Source: Neobacillus novalis NBRC 102450 (GTDB taxonomy: Bacteria; Bacillota; Bacilli; Bacillales; Cytobacillaceae). Taken from it: a DNA stretch of 64,000 nucleotides. Location: NCBI RefSeq assembly GCF_001591805.1, contig NZ_BCVP01000015.1:62001-126000 (forward strand), in the 5' to 3' direction. The notes under the pieces were generated by a model. The model saw only the letters and a program-made list of their open reading frames with translations, did not search any database and was not told where the DNA came from. The position numbers and the translations under genes were made by a program. Position 1 is the first letter of the stretch, and each line of letters opens with the position of its first letter. Positions 9,033 through 17,915 of the stretch are shown here, piece after piece.

Positions 9033-10280
9033 ATGGAAAACAACATAACCCAACCCGCACCATCGGGTGGTTTATTTCGCAACAGAGTCTTTCTTGCGAT
9101 TATTATGTCGGGCTTGTTTTTACAGATAGGTATTTGGGTCCGAAACTTTGCCGTTCTCCTGTTTGTCATGGAGCAGACTAACGGTGATGCCTTCGCGGTC
9201 TCGATGATCTCAGTGGCTGAATTCGCCCCAATCTTTATTTTCTCCTTTATCGGCGGGACCTTTGCCGACCGCTGGGCGCCGAAAAAAACGATGGTCTGGT
9301 GTGATATTTTGAGTGCAGTATCCATTTTTGTCGTGCTCATCACACTTGTTTTCGGAACCTGGAAAATCGTGTTTTTTGCGACGTTAATCTCAGCGATTCT
9401 CTCACAATTCTCGCAGCCATCAGGGATGAAATTGTTTAAAATGCATTTGTCGGCAGACCAAGTGCAACAGGCGATGTCTGTCTATCAAACTGTCTTTGCT
9501 TTATTTATGGTACTTGGCCCGATTATTGGAACATTCATTTTTCAATCGTTTGGCATTGATATCTCAATTGCTGTTACCGGCACGGCTTTCTTGCTTTCAG
9601 CCGCCGCACTTGCCTTCCTGCCGAAGGATCGTCCATTAGAAGAAGTGGGTGAATCCACATTACTGCAGGAAATGAAAAGTGGAGTTAAATATGTTTTAGG
9701 GAAAAAAGAATTAAGTCTTTTAGGACTATGCTTTATGGCTGCAGGGCTTGGAATTGGCTTCATTAATCCGTTATCGATTTTCCTTGTCACTGAACAGTTA
9801 AACCTTCCAAAGGAAAACCTTCAATGGCTGTTTATGGTTAATGGTGTCGGGATGATTATTGGCGGAGCCGCAGCGATGATTTTTGCGAAAAATGTGCCGC
9901 CGCAGCGACTGCTTGTTTTTGGAATGCTCGTTAATGGCATCGGCATCGCTGTTATGGGCTGGTCGACAAACCTCTGGATTACATTGATTGCCGAGTTTTG
10001 TAACGGTCTGATGATGCCATGTATTCAAATCGGAATCAACACTCTGATTTTGCAAAAGACAGAAGAGGCCTTTATCGGCCGCGTCAACGGTATCTTAAGC
10101 CCGCTTTTCGCCGGGTCAATGGTGATAACAATGAGTGTCGCTGGAATTCTAAAGGAGCAATTTTCATTAGTAGCCACGTTTGAAACGTCTGCCGTCTTAT
10201 TTCTCATCGGTTTGCTTTTCATTTTGCCCATTTATAATCAGAAACAGCAAGCTAAACCGGAAATCCTCGGTTCTAAATAA
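9033..10280 (+). CDS. MFS exporter, MFS_3/YfiS-like
   Basis: Twelve-helix major facilitator of 415 residues, predicted to export drugs or other small molecules by proton antiport across the plasma membrane. Seen: cytoplasmic loop GGTFADRWAPKK between helices 2 and 3 (the MFS A-motif variant), internal duplication of about 200 residues, and strongly hydrophobic segments spread along the chain. Similar proteins include YfiS and macrolide (Mef-type) or EntS-type exporters; the substrate cannot be read from sequence. ATG at 9033 follows AGGAGG (9020-9025). The long structured leader upstream, with this ribosome site in a possible stem, suggests inducible translation. Confidence 0.85.
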   Translation: MENNITQPAPSGGLFRNRVFLAIIMSGLFLQIGIWVRNFAVLLFVMEQTNGDAFAVSMISVAEFAPIFIFSFIGGTFADRWAPKKTMVWCDILSAVSIFVVLITLVFGTWKIVFFATLISAILSQFSQPSGMKLFKMHLSADQVQQAMSVYQTVFALFMVLGPIIGTFIFQSFGIDISIAVTGTAFLLSAAALAFLPKDRPLEEVGESTLLQEMKSGVKYVLGKKELSLLGLCFMAAGLGIGFINPLSIFLVTEQLNLPKENLQWLFMVNGVGMIIGGAAAMIFAKNVPPQRLLVFGMLVNGIGIAVMGWSTNLWITLIAEFCNGLMMPCIQIGINTLILQKTEEAFIGRVNGILSPLFAGSMVITMSVAGILKEQFSLVATFETSAVLFLIGLLFILPIYNQKQQAKPEILGSK

Positions 10281-10312
10281 AAAAGCAGAGAATCCTACTC
10301 TCTGCTTTTTCC
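10281..10312 (+). terminator. Terminator of the MFS gene
   Basis: Stem AAAAGCAGAGA (10281-10291) with TCTCTGCTTTT (10299-10309). Confidence 0.88.
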
Positions 10313-10547
10313 TTTATTGGAGGGCAACTTGCACCTTCTCCTCATCCGCCATTTTTCTTTTGGAAATACAACTAAGGGCTTAGTTTAAAAATTAGTCATC
10401 TAGTCCATTTTTTATTGAGCTCTAATCGAGTATAGTATTATTTTAAGAAAAAATTAAGAAATGGTTAAGGACTATTTAAAGCTAAATAAACGATAATAGT
10501 ACAGGGCACCTAGAAAAAAGTAATGAATTAGGAGTGAAACATAAAAT

Positions 10548-11159
10548 ATGTCTATTTCGCAATTAAATATTGATGTCTTTCGAGCAATTAATGATATAGG
10601 GAAAGAACATGCCTCCCTAAATCCAATCGCCATTTTCATGGCCGATTATATGATCTTTGTTTTAGCATTAGGTATGCTAGTTTATTGGTTTACACAAACC
10701 AATAAAAATAGAATGATGGTAATCCAAGGTGGAGTTGCTTTTGTGCTCGCCGAAGTCCTGGGGAAAATTGCCGGAACCATGTATTACCATAACCAGCCAT
10801 TTGCTGAGCTGCCAAATGTAAACCAGCTTATTTCCCATGCGGTCGACAATGCCTTTCCGAGTGACCACTCGATCTTGTTTTTCTCTGTCTGTTTTTCGTT
10901 TTGGCTGGTTCGGAAAAAAGAAGGGTGGCTATGGCTTGTTTTCGCTTGCTTCGTAGGGGTCTCCCGGATTTGGGTGGGCGTCCACTACCCTGGAGATGTC
11001 CTAACCGGTGCGCTATTCGGAATCGTGGCCGCACTAGTTGCCTACTGGCTAGTTCCAAAGCTTGGCTTTGTGAAAGTAATCCTTGCGAAATATGAAAAAG
11101 TGGAGCAATCGTTATTGCCGGTAAAAGCTAAGGCTGATGACAAATATAAAAATTTTTAA
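10548..11159 (+). CDS. bcrC: Undecaprenyl-pyrophosphate phosphatase, PAP2 type
   Basis: BcrC (YwoA) dephosphorylates undecaprenyl pyrophosphate to recycle the lipid carrier of wall synthesis and confers bacitracin resistance. The 203-residue, multi-helix membrane protein has PAP2 motif 2 FPSDHS (about residue 97) and motif 3 SRIWVGVHYPGDVLTG (about 140). The motif-1 arginine (usually RPF) is replaced: the sequence reads HNQPF with Gln83, which may reduce or alter activity. ATG at 10548 follows GGAGTG. The window also encodes UppP, the unrelated enzyme for the same reaction. No ECF-type promoter was convincing here. Own terminator. Confidence 0.9.
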   Translation: MSISQLNIDVFRAINDIGKEHASLNPIAIFMADYMIFVLALGMLVYWFTQTNKNRMMVIQGGVAFVLAEVLGKIAGTMYYHNQPFAELPNVNQLISHAVDNAFPSDHSILFFSVCFSFWLVRKKEGWLWLVFACFVGVSRIWVGVHYPGDVLTGALFGIVAALVAYWLVPKLGFVKVILAKYEKVEQSLLPVKAKADDKYKNF

Positions 11160-11165
11160 AAAGAA

Positions 11166-11199
11166 AAAACCTCTTTGAATCTAGATTCAAAGAGGTTTT
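11166..11199. terminator. Bidirectional terminator between bcrC and DUF2085 gene
   Basis: Sixteen-base stem 11166-11181 with 11184-11199 (AAAACCTCTTTGAATC and its complement), serving the convergent genes. Confidence 0.92.
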
Positions 11200-11226
11200 A
11201 TCGTTCTTCTCCAGAATGAAATGTAG

Positions 11227-11859
11227 TTAAGGACTGACCAAGCCATGTAATAAGGAAAGCATAGTAAGAAAGATTAACCCGCAAAAAATGGAAAAGGCAG
11301 ACCGTAACCACGTTCTGTCTACCCAAGAAAACAGAAATGAAGCACACAAGCTAAACCAAACTATCACCGTCAAAATGATAAAACCATCTAAAAGATAATA
11401 AGGAAGCCATTCCCAAAAAACGAGTCCTCCCAGTCCACAGCTTAGAAATAATGGAGCAAACAAATCCCTGCCATGCTTGATCACAGGCTCACTTGAAGCT
11501 TCGAGCGAATTTGCCGAAAGCAGCGGATAAAGAAAATAAGGGAGCCCAAAGCCGAAGCTGGTGCCTGACACCAATCTCCTCGCATTGTTACTTTCAAAAA
11601 GGTGTATATAGGAGCCGAGACCGTCGATTATCATCGGCACCACTAATAATAGAAGAAAGAGGCTTATTTTTATCGATGGAATCGTGATTTTCGCCTTTCG
11701 TTTGAACAGATGTAAATAAGCGAGCGTGGAAAATATGCCTATATAGATACCTGTGTCCCGTGCACAAATAGAAAGAGTTTCCCCTGATGCTTGAAGTGAC
11801 CGGTCCTCAATTTGATGGCAGATCGCTCTTCCGAAGAAATGCAAAATATCGTGTAACAA
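11227..11859 (-). CDS. DUF2085 membrane protein
   Basis: Integral membrane protein of about 210 residues with five to six hydrophobic segments. The family hallmark is seen near the N-terminus: CHQIEDRSLQASGETLSICARDTGIYIG, that is CHQ...RS...CARxTG. The second position of the usual CARCTG pair is Asp here instead of Cys. Function of DUF2085 is unknown. Start chosen as TTG at 11859, 8 nt after AGGAG; the longer frame to 11949 only translates the structured leader. The leader carries an RNA element that also precedes sufC, hinting at co-regulation with Fe-S assembly. It may be co-transcribed with the small gene at 12014-12235. Confidence 0.75.
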   Translation of the reverse strand: MLHDILHFFGRAICHQIEDRSLQASGETLSICARDTGIYIGIFSTLAYLHLFKRKAKITIPSIKISLFLLLLVVPMIIDGLGSYIHLFESNNARRLVSGTSFGFGLPYFLYPLLSANSLEASSEPVIKHGRDLFAPLFLSCGLGGLVFWEWLPYYLLDGFIILTVIVWFSLCASFLFSWVDRTWLRSAFSIFCGLIFLTMLSLLHGLVSP

Positions 11860-11906
11860 CTGAATCACTCCTATTAGAAAGAACCCAACGAATTGGGTTC
11901 TTCTTT

Positions 11907-11995
11907 GGCCGATAGGAAAGTATAACTTTCCAATCAGGCATAAGTGCAACTACGCCTCATGAACCGCCTAACGGCTCGCCAATCGGCGAGTTTTC
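11907..11995 (-). promoter_or_regulatory. Shared structured leader element, copy 1
   Basis: Reading the minus strand from 11995: hairpin CTCGCC-GATT-GGCGAG, then GCCGTTAGGCGG, TTCATGAGGCGTAG, TTGCACTTATGCC, and a long 3' hairpin ending in GGCC. The first 59 nt differ from copy 2 (52181-52260) at only two positions. One of these, C to T, keeps the first stem as a G-U pair. After it comes a terminator-like hairpin GAACCCAA-TTCG-TTGGGTTC (about 11881-11900), just before the DUF2085 ribosome site. Confidence 0.7.
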
Positions 11996-12013
11996 TTTAT
12001 TTTCATTTAACAT

Positions 12014-12235
12014 TTAATATCCACTCATAAACGCCGGCATGAGTGACAATGTGGAAGCGGCGAACCAACAGATACAGCTTAGAACAATGGAGACAATTCC
12101 AACAATTAAACAGGTTTTGCCAATTGCCTTCTTCTCGAGATCCTGATCATTCATCCAAATAATCCCTAAAATAATGCCGACAACAGGAACGAAAAATGAT
12201 AAAATGTAAAGTAGTGCTTTTAGCCCACCAGACAT
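12014..12235 (-). CDS. Small membrane protein, unknown function
   Basis: Seventy-three residues with two hydrophobic segments (KALLYILSFFVPVVGIILGIIW and a second one from about residue 40) separated by the charged loop MNDQDLEKKAIGKT; a DUF4190- or PLD_N-like layout, but I do not recognise the family. Start set at 12235 (MSGGLKAL), 5-6 nt after GGAGGTGG; the upstream extension to 12295 has no ribosome site. It lies directly ahead of the leader element and DUF2085 gene on the same strand, with no terminator between, so an operon is possible. Confidence 0.65.
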   Translation of the reverse strand: MSGGLKALLYILSFFVPVVGIILGIIWMNDQDLEKKAIGKTCLIVGIVSIVLSCICWFAASTLSLMPAFMSGY

Positions 12236-12587
12236 GAAACCACCTCCATCATAAAAGTAAGACAAATCCAATCTTGCCAAATAAATATTGTTCAATGATA
12301 TCTATGTTGATGTTGAAGTAAACTTGCTTCTTAATTTTTAGAAATTTCTAATTAAATTCTACCCATTATTCCCAAATTTCGGTTATTATGGTTATAAGAG
12401 ATATTTTTAAAAAAAGTCCGAATAAAATGTGCTGTTTAGGGAAAACAAAACAGTATCAGCTATATTTCTACTATTCTCACTACTTTTTTAATATTATTGT
12501 AATATTTTTAATAGATTAGTAACATTTTGGGCGGACTTTCGTCTATAATGAAGTAAGAAAATAAAACCATCAAAGAGGGATAGAACC
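12236..12587. other. AT-rich divergent intergenic region
   Basis: Holds the upstream regions of two divergent genes. A TATAAT at 12544-12549 without a convincing -35 box can serve the deacetylase on the plus strand. A weak CTGTTT/AAAACAG hairpin lies near 12432-12453. No ORF or repeat seen. Confidence 0.5.
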
Positions 12588-13592
12588 ATGGGGAAACTAA
12601 AGAGCGGTTGGACAAGAGGGACAGTCATTGTCATTGTTGCGATTGGGTTCTTGTTTGCAGGGATATTTGTGAGCAATTATTTTCAGGCAAAAGCTGCAAG
12701 CGGACCTAGTAATCACCAAAAAGATAACTCTATTAATCGGGCAATAGCAAAGGGTCCATCACCAGAAACAATCATCAGGGATACAACGGATGCAATACTT
12801 GAAAAAGAACGGATTCAAACACTGCAAGAGCAAGCGAAAATATGGAGAAACAAGCAAGATCATGTGCCAGAAACTACTACTAACGATAATACCGCGGCAC
12901 AGCCTTCCAATAACGAAAAAGAAACTCCACCATCAAAGGAATCCGATGCAGCCGATCAAGGGCAGAATAGAACGGAGCAGCAAGGGAACAATAAGACGGT
13001 TTATTTAACATTTGATGATGGCCCGGCGCCATTTTCCGGTGATATTATCGCGCTTCTAGAAAAATATCATTTTAAAGCAACCTTCTTTATGCTTGATGGA
13101 AACATTCGCAGTTATCCAGATGCGGTAAAATTGATGGTTTCAAGTGGAGAGACAGTCGGTCTTCACAGCGTTACACATGATGTGAGAAAGTTCTATGCAT
13201 CTGCCGATTCAGTTATCGCTGAATTAACCCAGAACCGTAACACATTGAAAGAAATATCCGGTATCGATTCGTATATCATGAGAACGCCGTATGGCAGCGT
13301 TCCGAAAATGACGGCTGAATATCGAAATGCGGTTAATGATAAAGGATATATCATGTGGGATTGGAATATTGACAGCATGGATTGGGATTATAAGGATGCA
13401 CGGTATGTCAGCAGTGTAATTAACCAATTAACGAAAATGACCAATCACAATGAACCAATCGTGATTCTTTTACACGAAAGAAAGGAAACACTTGCTCACT
13501 TGCCAGCACTTCTCGACTATTTAAGTAAAAATGGATATGAAGGTAAAGCAATAGACAGCTCGATGACCCCTTACCAATTTAAGGTGAGATAA
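12588..13592 (+). CDS. Membrane-anchored polysaccharide deacetylase
   Basis: NodB-type carbohydrate esterase family 4 protein, most likely removing acetyl groups from peptidoglycan GlcNAc or MurNAc outside the cell. Of 334 residues, the N-terminus has one membrane anchor (about 9-32), then a Pro/Asn/Gln-rich linker to about 135, then the NodB domain. Seen: TFDDGP (catalytic and metal Asp), HSVTHD (metal histidines), RTPYGS, WNIDSMDW and LLHE. All catalytic motifs are present. ATG at 12588 follows AGAGGGA. Single gene. Closest in kind to YheN/YjeA-type deacetylases of Bacillus; which sugar is modified is not shown. Confidence 0.88.
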   Translation: MGKLKSGWTRGTVIVIVAIGFLFAGIFVSNYFQAKAASGPSNHQKDNSINRAIAKGPSPETIIRDTTDAILEKERIQTLQEQAKIWRNKQDHVPETTTNDNTAAQPSNNEKETPPSKESDAADQGQNRTEQQGNNKTVYLTFDDGPAPFSGDIIALLEKYHFKATFFMLDGNIRSYPDAVKLMVSSGETVGLHSVTHDVRKFYASADSVIAELTQNRNTLKEISGIDSYIMRTPYGSVPKMTAEYRNAVNDKGYIMWDWNIDSMDWDYKDARYVSSVINQLTKMTNHNEPIVILLHERKETLAHLPALLDYLSKNGYEGKAIDSSMTPYQFKVR

Positions 13593-13679
13593 CCTTTTAA
13601 AAGGACAAAATAACGACTGATTTGCTATAATAAAAATAGGTAACACTTGGTTCATAGTAAAATAAATGGGGTTCGATAA

Positions 13680-14687
13680 TTGCCTATGATAAATAAAATT
13701 TTGCAGAGCAGCGGTTTCAAAAGAATTTCAATTTTTGTTGTCATTGCAGTCGTTATATATGCGATGAGAAGCATGATTAATTTGATTTTGCTAACATTTA
13801 TTTTTGCGTTTTTAATGGATCGGCTCGTCCAATTCATTGGAAGGAAAATTCCGCTTAACCGTAAGTTGATTGTTATCATTTCGTATGCCTGTATTGTTGG
13901 CTTGCTTTCCTATGGCTTGATCATGTATTTGCCAATGATTGCCGGTGAGATTACTGCATTAATCAAGCAGCTAACAGCCTTTTACACATCGAAGCATGAT
14001 AACTTTGTTCTAAATTATATCGTGACACGAATTGAAGAAATCAAAATTTCCAGCTATTTAGAACAGGGTGTTACGTTCTTATTAAAGTATTTTACTGATA
14101 TTAGTAAAATTACCTTACAAGTTCTCTTAGCGCTTATGTTAAGTTTATTCTTCTTACTGGAAAAGCCGCGATTAATTGAATTTACAAAGAAATTTAGAAC
14201 GAGCAAAATTGCCTCGATTTACGTTGAAGTTGAGTTTTTTGCCAGCAAATTCGTAAGAACGTTTGGAAAAGTAATTGAAGCGCAATTAATCATTGCTGTT
14301 GTGAACTGTATTCTAACAACCATTTCCTTATGGCTGCTCCATTTCCCGCAGCTGGGCGGCTTATCGATTATGGTTTTCCTGTTGGGTCTTATCCCTGTTG
14401 CCGGCGTGATTATATCGTTAATTCCTCTCGTTATAATTGCTTATAGTATCGGCGGTTTGATTAAGGTTCTATATGTAGGTATTGCGATTGCGATTATCCA
14501 TGGAATCGAGGCCTATATCTTAAACCCAAACCTAATGAGTTCCAAGACAAATCTGCCTGTCTTCTATACGTTCATTGTGTTAATTTTCTCTGAGCATTTC
14601 TTTGGTGTCTGGGGACTGATTGTCGGGATACCAGTATTTGTCTTTCTGTTGGATGTCCTAGAAGTAACAGAAACCAAAAAACTCTAA
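13680..14687 (+). CDS. AI-2E family (UPF0118) permease
   Basis: Integral membrane protein of 335 residues with about seven to eight helices. The C-terminal half carries the family-typical block GLIPVAGVIISLIPLVIIAYSIGG followed by HGIEAYILNPNLMSSKTNLPVF and the end region HFFGVWGLIVGIPVFVFLLDVLE. Family members are described as AI-2 exporters (TqsA) or sodium/proton antiporters; the substrate here is unknown. Start taken as TTG at 13680, 8 nt after GGGG; ATG at 13686 is the alternative. No operon partner. Confidence 0.85.
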   Translation: MPMINKILQSSGFKRISIFVVIAVVIYAMRSMINLILLTFIFAFLMDRLVQFIGRKIPLNRKLIVIISYACIVGLLSYGLIMYLPMIAGEITALIKQLTAFYTSKHDNFVLNYIVTRIEEIKISSYLEQGVTFLLKYFTDISKITLQVLLALMLSLFFLLEKPRLIEFTKKFRTSKIASIYVEVEFFASKFVRTFGKVIEAQLIIAVVNCILTTISLWLLHFPQLGGLSIMVFLLGLIPVAGVIISLIPLVIIAYSIGGLIKVLYVGIAIAIIHGIEAYILNPNLMSSKTNLPVFYTFIVLIFSEHFFGVWGLIVGIPVFVFLLDVLEVTETKKL

Positions 14688-14691
14688 CGAA

Positions 14692-14722
14692 AAGGTCCTC
14701 GATTATTCTTGGGCTTTTTTCT
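14692..14722 (+). terminator. Weak terminator after the AI-2E permease
   Basis: AAAAGGTCC with GGGCTTTTTT, imperfect stem, T run. Confidence 0.45.
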
Positions 14723-14774
14723 TTTTGCTCATTTCTGTTATGCTAAAGCTATTACCTAGCCAGGAGGGATAAGC

Positions 14775-15008
14775 ATGAGCGAATGCAAGCTGAATCATTC
14801 ACTTGAAGATGTAATAAGTAAATACGAATCACAGGCGGCCTTTTTACCAGAAGAAATGAAGCCATTATTTGCACAGTTTTTTGCAAAAGAACATACACAG
14901 GAAATCCTGAATGAAGTGTTCCATTTGTTGAAGAAATATGATTTGGCCACCGAGGATGAAAAAAGTGAACGAACAAACCGTTTAAATATGGTGCTGGAAA
15001 ACCTCTAA
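14775..15008 (+). CDS. Small acidic hypothetical protein
   Basis: Seventy-seven residues, mostly helical and charged (MSECKLNHSLEDVISKY..., PEEMKPLFAQFFAKEHTQ, LNEVFHLLKKYD). No membrane segment or cysteine pair, and no family recognised. The gene looks real: strong AGGAGGGA ribosome site 5 nt before ATG and its own terminator. A small cytosolic helical protein is all that can be said. Confidence 0.7.
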   Translation: MSECKLNHSLEDVISKYESQAAFLPEEMKPLFAQFFAKEHTQEILNEVFHLLKKYDLATEDEKSERTNRLNMVLENL

Positions 15009-15017
15009 ACAAAACTG

Positions 15018-15041
15018 ACCCCCACGGTGCTGGGGGTTTTC
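15018..15041 (+). terminator. Terminator
   Basis: ACCCCCA (15018-15024) with TGGGGGT (15031-15037), then T's. Confidence 0.85.
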
Positions 15042-15136
15042 TATATTTTAACAATATTTGTCATCCACATTCATTAAAAGTCGTTTTTTAGAAAATAGTA
15101 AGTGTAGGACATTTTTGGAACAGAAAAGAGGATTCG

Positions 15137-16111
15137 ATGCGAGAAATATTTCAGCTTTTAAAACGAGGCAATAAATCAGCGATGCTGGCAGCGATTATTA
15201 ATACGGTCATTTCGATTATTAAAGGTACAGCCTATATGTTTACCGGCAATGTCGCGATGTTTGCGGAAACGATGCACAGCCTTGGTGATGCTGCCAACCA
15301 GTTCTTTGTGTTTGTTGGTTCAGCCTTAAGTAAAAAGGCCCCGACGGAAAAATTCCCCAATGGGTTTGGACGCTTAGTAAACCTTGTCCTTTTAGGGGCT
15401 GTGTTAATTGTCGGTATTATGGCGTTTGAAACAATTCGAGAAGGCTGGCATCACGTTATTCATCCTACGAAGTCAGACGGTTTTATCATCAATATCATTG
15501 TTTTAGGGGTTTCCACCCTCCTTGAGACCTTTGTCCTTTTTAAAGCGATGAGGGAAATCCTGCATGATCTTGACATAGAAGCAAGTGGCACGAATGTGTT
15601 TGTAAAAACATTTGCCAATTTAGGAAGAGCAAAACCAGCAACGAAGCTTGTGTTTATGGAAGACCTTGTTGCGACATTGGGTGGTCTGCTGGCAATTATT
15701 GCAGTGGTCCTATCACATTTCACGAAATTCCATCAGCTGGAAGGAATCGCCTCGATGCTGATAGGGGCAATGATGTTTTTCGTCGTTGGCAAAGTTTTCT
15801 TAGATAATGCTGCCGGGGTTATTGGCCAGGCTGATGAAGAAATGGAAGACAAAATCGGAGCACTAGTCATGACGGATCCTGATGTTTTGGATATCCAAGG
15901 GATTACCGTGATTAAAGAGGGCGAGGACCTTCACGTTGAATTGGAAATTGAGGTCGATCCGAAATTAACGGTGGCGGAAGCGGACGATATTAAGGATCGA
16001 TTAGAAGAAAAAATCATGGCCGAAAAAGGCGTTGTTGATGTAACGATTGAGTTTGATGAAGAGGATGGAGTGATGACCTGGCAGAATCGCAATGAACCAG
16101 ATGCGAACTAA
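15137..16111 (+). CDS. Cation diffusion facilitator exporter
   Basis: CDF-family proton/metal antiporter, 324 residues, with about six membrane helices and a cytosolic C-terminal metal-sensing domain. Seen: FAETMHSLGDAANQFFVFVG in helix 2, the family metal-site region (HSxGD), and a second set in VFMEDLVATLGGLLAIIAVVLSH. The C-terminus (about 245-320) has the beta-alpha-beta pattern of the zinc-transporter dimerisation domain. Relatives of this HSLGDAAN subtype resemble B. subtilis YdbO. Metal not deducible; zinc, iron, cobalt or manganese are possible. ATG follows AAGAGGA. Monocistronic in appearance. Confidence 0.88.
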   Translation: MREIFQLLKRGNKSAMLAAIINTVISIIKGTAYMFTGNVAMFAETMHSLGDAANQFFVFVGSALSKKAPTEKFPNGFGRLVNLVLLGAVLIVGIMAFETIREGWHHVIHPTKSDGFIINIIVLGVSTLLETFVLFKAMREILHDLDIEASGTNVFVKTFANLGRAKPATKLVFMEDLVATLGGLLAIIAVVLSHFTKFHQLEGIASMLIGAMMFFVVGKVFLDNAAGVIGQADEEMEDKIGALVMTDPDVLDIQGITVIKEGEDLHVELEIEVDPKLTVAEADDIKDRLEEKIMAEKGVVDVTIEFDEEDGVMTWQNRNEPDAN

Positions 16112-16189
16112 CTATATCCCGGTTTTGTGAATAATCCATCTTGCCGCTTGGGAATCTATTCGTAAAGCACTTGTTTAGGAGGCTCCAAA

Positions 16190-17188
16190 GTGGCTGAACA
16201 CAAAATAAGATTATCTAGTTCAGAAATTGGCGGATTGTGGACTGTCTTTCTTCAGGAGAATATGGCTGTTTGTTTATTAACCTATTTTCTTCATCACAAT
16301 CAAGATGAACAAATCAAGAAAATTTTACAGCGAGCCTATGAGATATCTGAGGGTCATGTTCAGCAGATTACACGCATTTTTACCGATGAGGGGATCCCAA
16401 TCCCTGATGGATTTTCTGAAAAGGACCTTGATTTGTCAGCTCCGCGATTATTTTATGATATGTATGGATTGAGTTTTGTTTATTCTATGAGCCGGATGAG
16501 CATGATTAGCACGAGCTTTATTACTGTGACAATGGCTCGCAAAGATGTAATGGAATTTTTTGTATTAATGGTCCAGCAAACGTCGATATTATATCAGCAA
16601 GCTACAACATTAATGCTTGAAAAGGGTATCTATGATCGCCCGCCAATGATTCCTTATCCAGAACAAGTGGAGTATGTTGAAAAGAAATCCTATGTAAGCG
16701 GATTTGGAAAAAAAAGACCGGTAAATACGGCAGAAATTACCGAAATCTTTTTTAATACCGAGCGGAATTATTTTTCTATTTTACTTTGTATGGGATTGCT
16801 GCAAGTAGTCAAAGATAAAGAAATTCATGATTATATTCAGGAAGGTAAGGAAATTTCGGAAAAGCAAATTAAAACCTTTAATGACATCCTAATGAGGGAG
16901 GAATTATTAGGAAATGTCAGTGTAAGGATGGAAGTAACTGATTCAACCGTTTCACCATTTTCAGACCGACTTGTTGTTACGCTTTTCAACTCTTTGAATA
17001 CGATTGATGTTACGTTGATTGGACATGCCTTGTCACTCTCAATGCGAACGGATTTAGCGGTTTATTATGAAAAGTACATTTTAGAAATATTACTTTATTC
17101 CGCGAAGGGTTTTAAGATTATGGTTGACCGTGGCTGGATGCAAAAACCGCCCCATGCCCCGGATCGAAAAAAACTGCAAAAAATTTAG
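16190..17188 (+). CDS. DUF3231 protein
   Basis: About 332 residues made of two similar halves of roughly 160 residues, each a helical bundle (SSSEIGGLWTVFLQENMAVCLLTYFLHH... and TAEITEIFFNTERNYFSILLCMGLLQVV...). The layout and the HVQQITRIFTDEGIPIPDGF motif are those of DUF3231, a ferritin-like fold family widespread in spore formers with no established function. GTG start at 16190 supported by TAGGAGG just upstream. A long perfect terminator follows. Confidence 0.82.
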   Translation: MAEHKIRLSSSEIGGLWTVFLQENMAVCLLTYFLHHNQDEQIKKILQRAYEISEGHVQQITRIFTDEGIPIPDGFSEKDLDLSAPRLFYDMYGLSFVYSMSRMSMISTSFITVTMARKDVMEFFVLMVQQTSILYQQATTLMLEKGIYDRPPMIPYPEQVEYVEKKSYVSGFGKKRPVNTAEITEIFFNTERNYFSILLCMGLLQVVKDKEIHDYIQEGKEISEKQIKTFNDILMREELLGNVSVRMEVTDSTVSPFSDRLVVTLFNSLNTIDVTLIGHALSLSMRTDLAVYYEKYILEILLYSAKGFKIMVDRGWMQKPPHAPDRKKLQKI

Positions 17189-17218
17189 GTTGGCGATAAT
17201 TCGCAAACCTTTTCCAAC

Positions 17219-17256
17219 GATAACGGTCACGTAGAATTTTACGTGACCGTTATCTT
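17219..17256. terminator. Bidirectional terminator
   Basis: Perfect 15-bp stem 17219-17233 with 17240-17254 between convergent genes. Confidence 0.93.
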
Positions 17257-17767
17257 ATTCCCAAGGCTTAACGGTTGTGAAATAACTCGCTAGCTCTCTG
17301 CTGCTTTTCCTGTGGAGTTTCCGCTTTTCGGCACGTTCGTGTCCAGTTTCGTAAAGCTTTTTTTCTTCCTCTGTTTCAGGAATAATCTTCGGGACCGCAG
17401 TCGGTTTCCCGTGATCATCAAGGGCAACAAAGGTCAAAAAGGCGGTGGCGGCAATTTTTCGATCACCCGTTTTCAGGTTTTCGGCAATAATTTTGACAAA
17501 GACCTCAATCGAGGACGTGCCTGTCCAGGTAACGAAAGATTCGAAACAAACGGAGTCCATTGGTGTAATTGGGCTGAGAAAGTCTACCGAATCAGTTGAG
17601 GCGGTAACACACTCCTTTCGTGAATGCCTTGTTGCTGAAATCGAGGCAAGCATGTCAACATCACTCATCAGCTTCCCGCCAAACAGCGTATTATGGTTAT
17701 TGACATCATTAGGAAAAATCCTGCTAGTTCTCACGACTCTTGATTCATTACATGTTTTAGCTTCCAT
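17255..17767 (-). CDS. ykhA: Acyl-CoA thioesterase, hotdog fold
   Basis: Cytosolic thioesterase of the YkhA/YciA/BACH type that hydrolyses acyl-CoA esters. The 170 residues contain the hotdog core: RIFPNDVNNHNTLFGGKLMSDVDMLASISATRHS with the catalytic N-x-x-G/D region, then VDFLSPI, TWTGTSSIEVFVKIIAEN and TAFLTFVALD. The C-terminal 35 residues are Lys/Arg/Glu-rich. Single hotdog domain, so it acts as a hexamer in known relatives. Start ATG at 17767 preceded by GGAGGGA on the minus strand. It sits alone, convergent with the DUF3231 gene. Confidence 0.9.
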   Translation of the reverse strand: MEAKTCNESRVVRTSRIFPNDVNNHNTLFGGKLMSDVDMLASISATRHSRKECVTASTDSVDFLSPITPMDSVCFESFVTWTGTSSIEVFVKIIAENLKTGDRKIAATAFLTFVALDDHGKPTAVPKIIPETEEEKKLYETGHERAEKRKLHRKSSRELASYFTTVKPWE

Positions 17768-17915
17768 CTATGTCCCTCCGGATTCTCTTTTAAAAATACT
17801 ACACAGTCACAGTGCATAATCTCCATTGTATCTAACAACAAGCCTATTTTTACCAGAAAGAGCTTTTGTAATCGAAAAATTTTCCATATTGCGATTAAAA
17901 TGGAGTAGCCCACTG

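Noticed and set aside
11566..11580. GGTGCCTGACACC palindrome, also near 1576
   Set aside because: Both are in coding sequence (DUF2085 and DUF7916-like genes) and are explained by codons; two copies are too few to call a repeat family.
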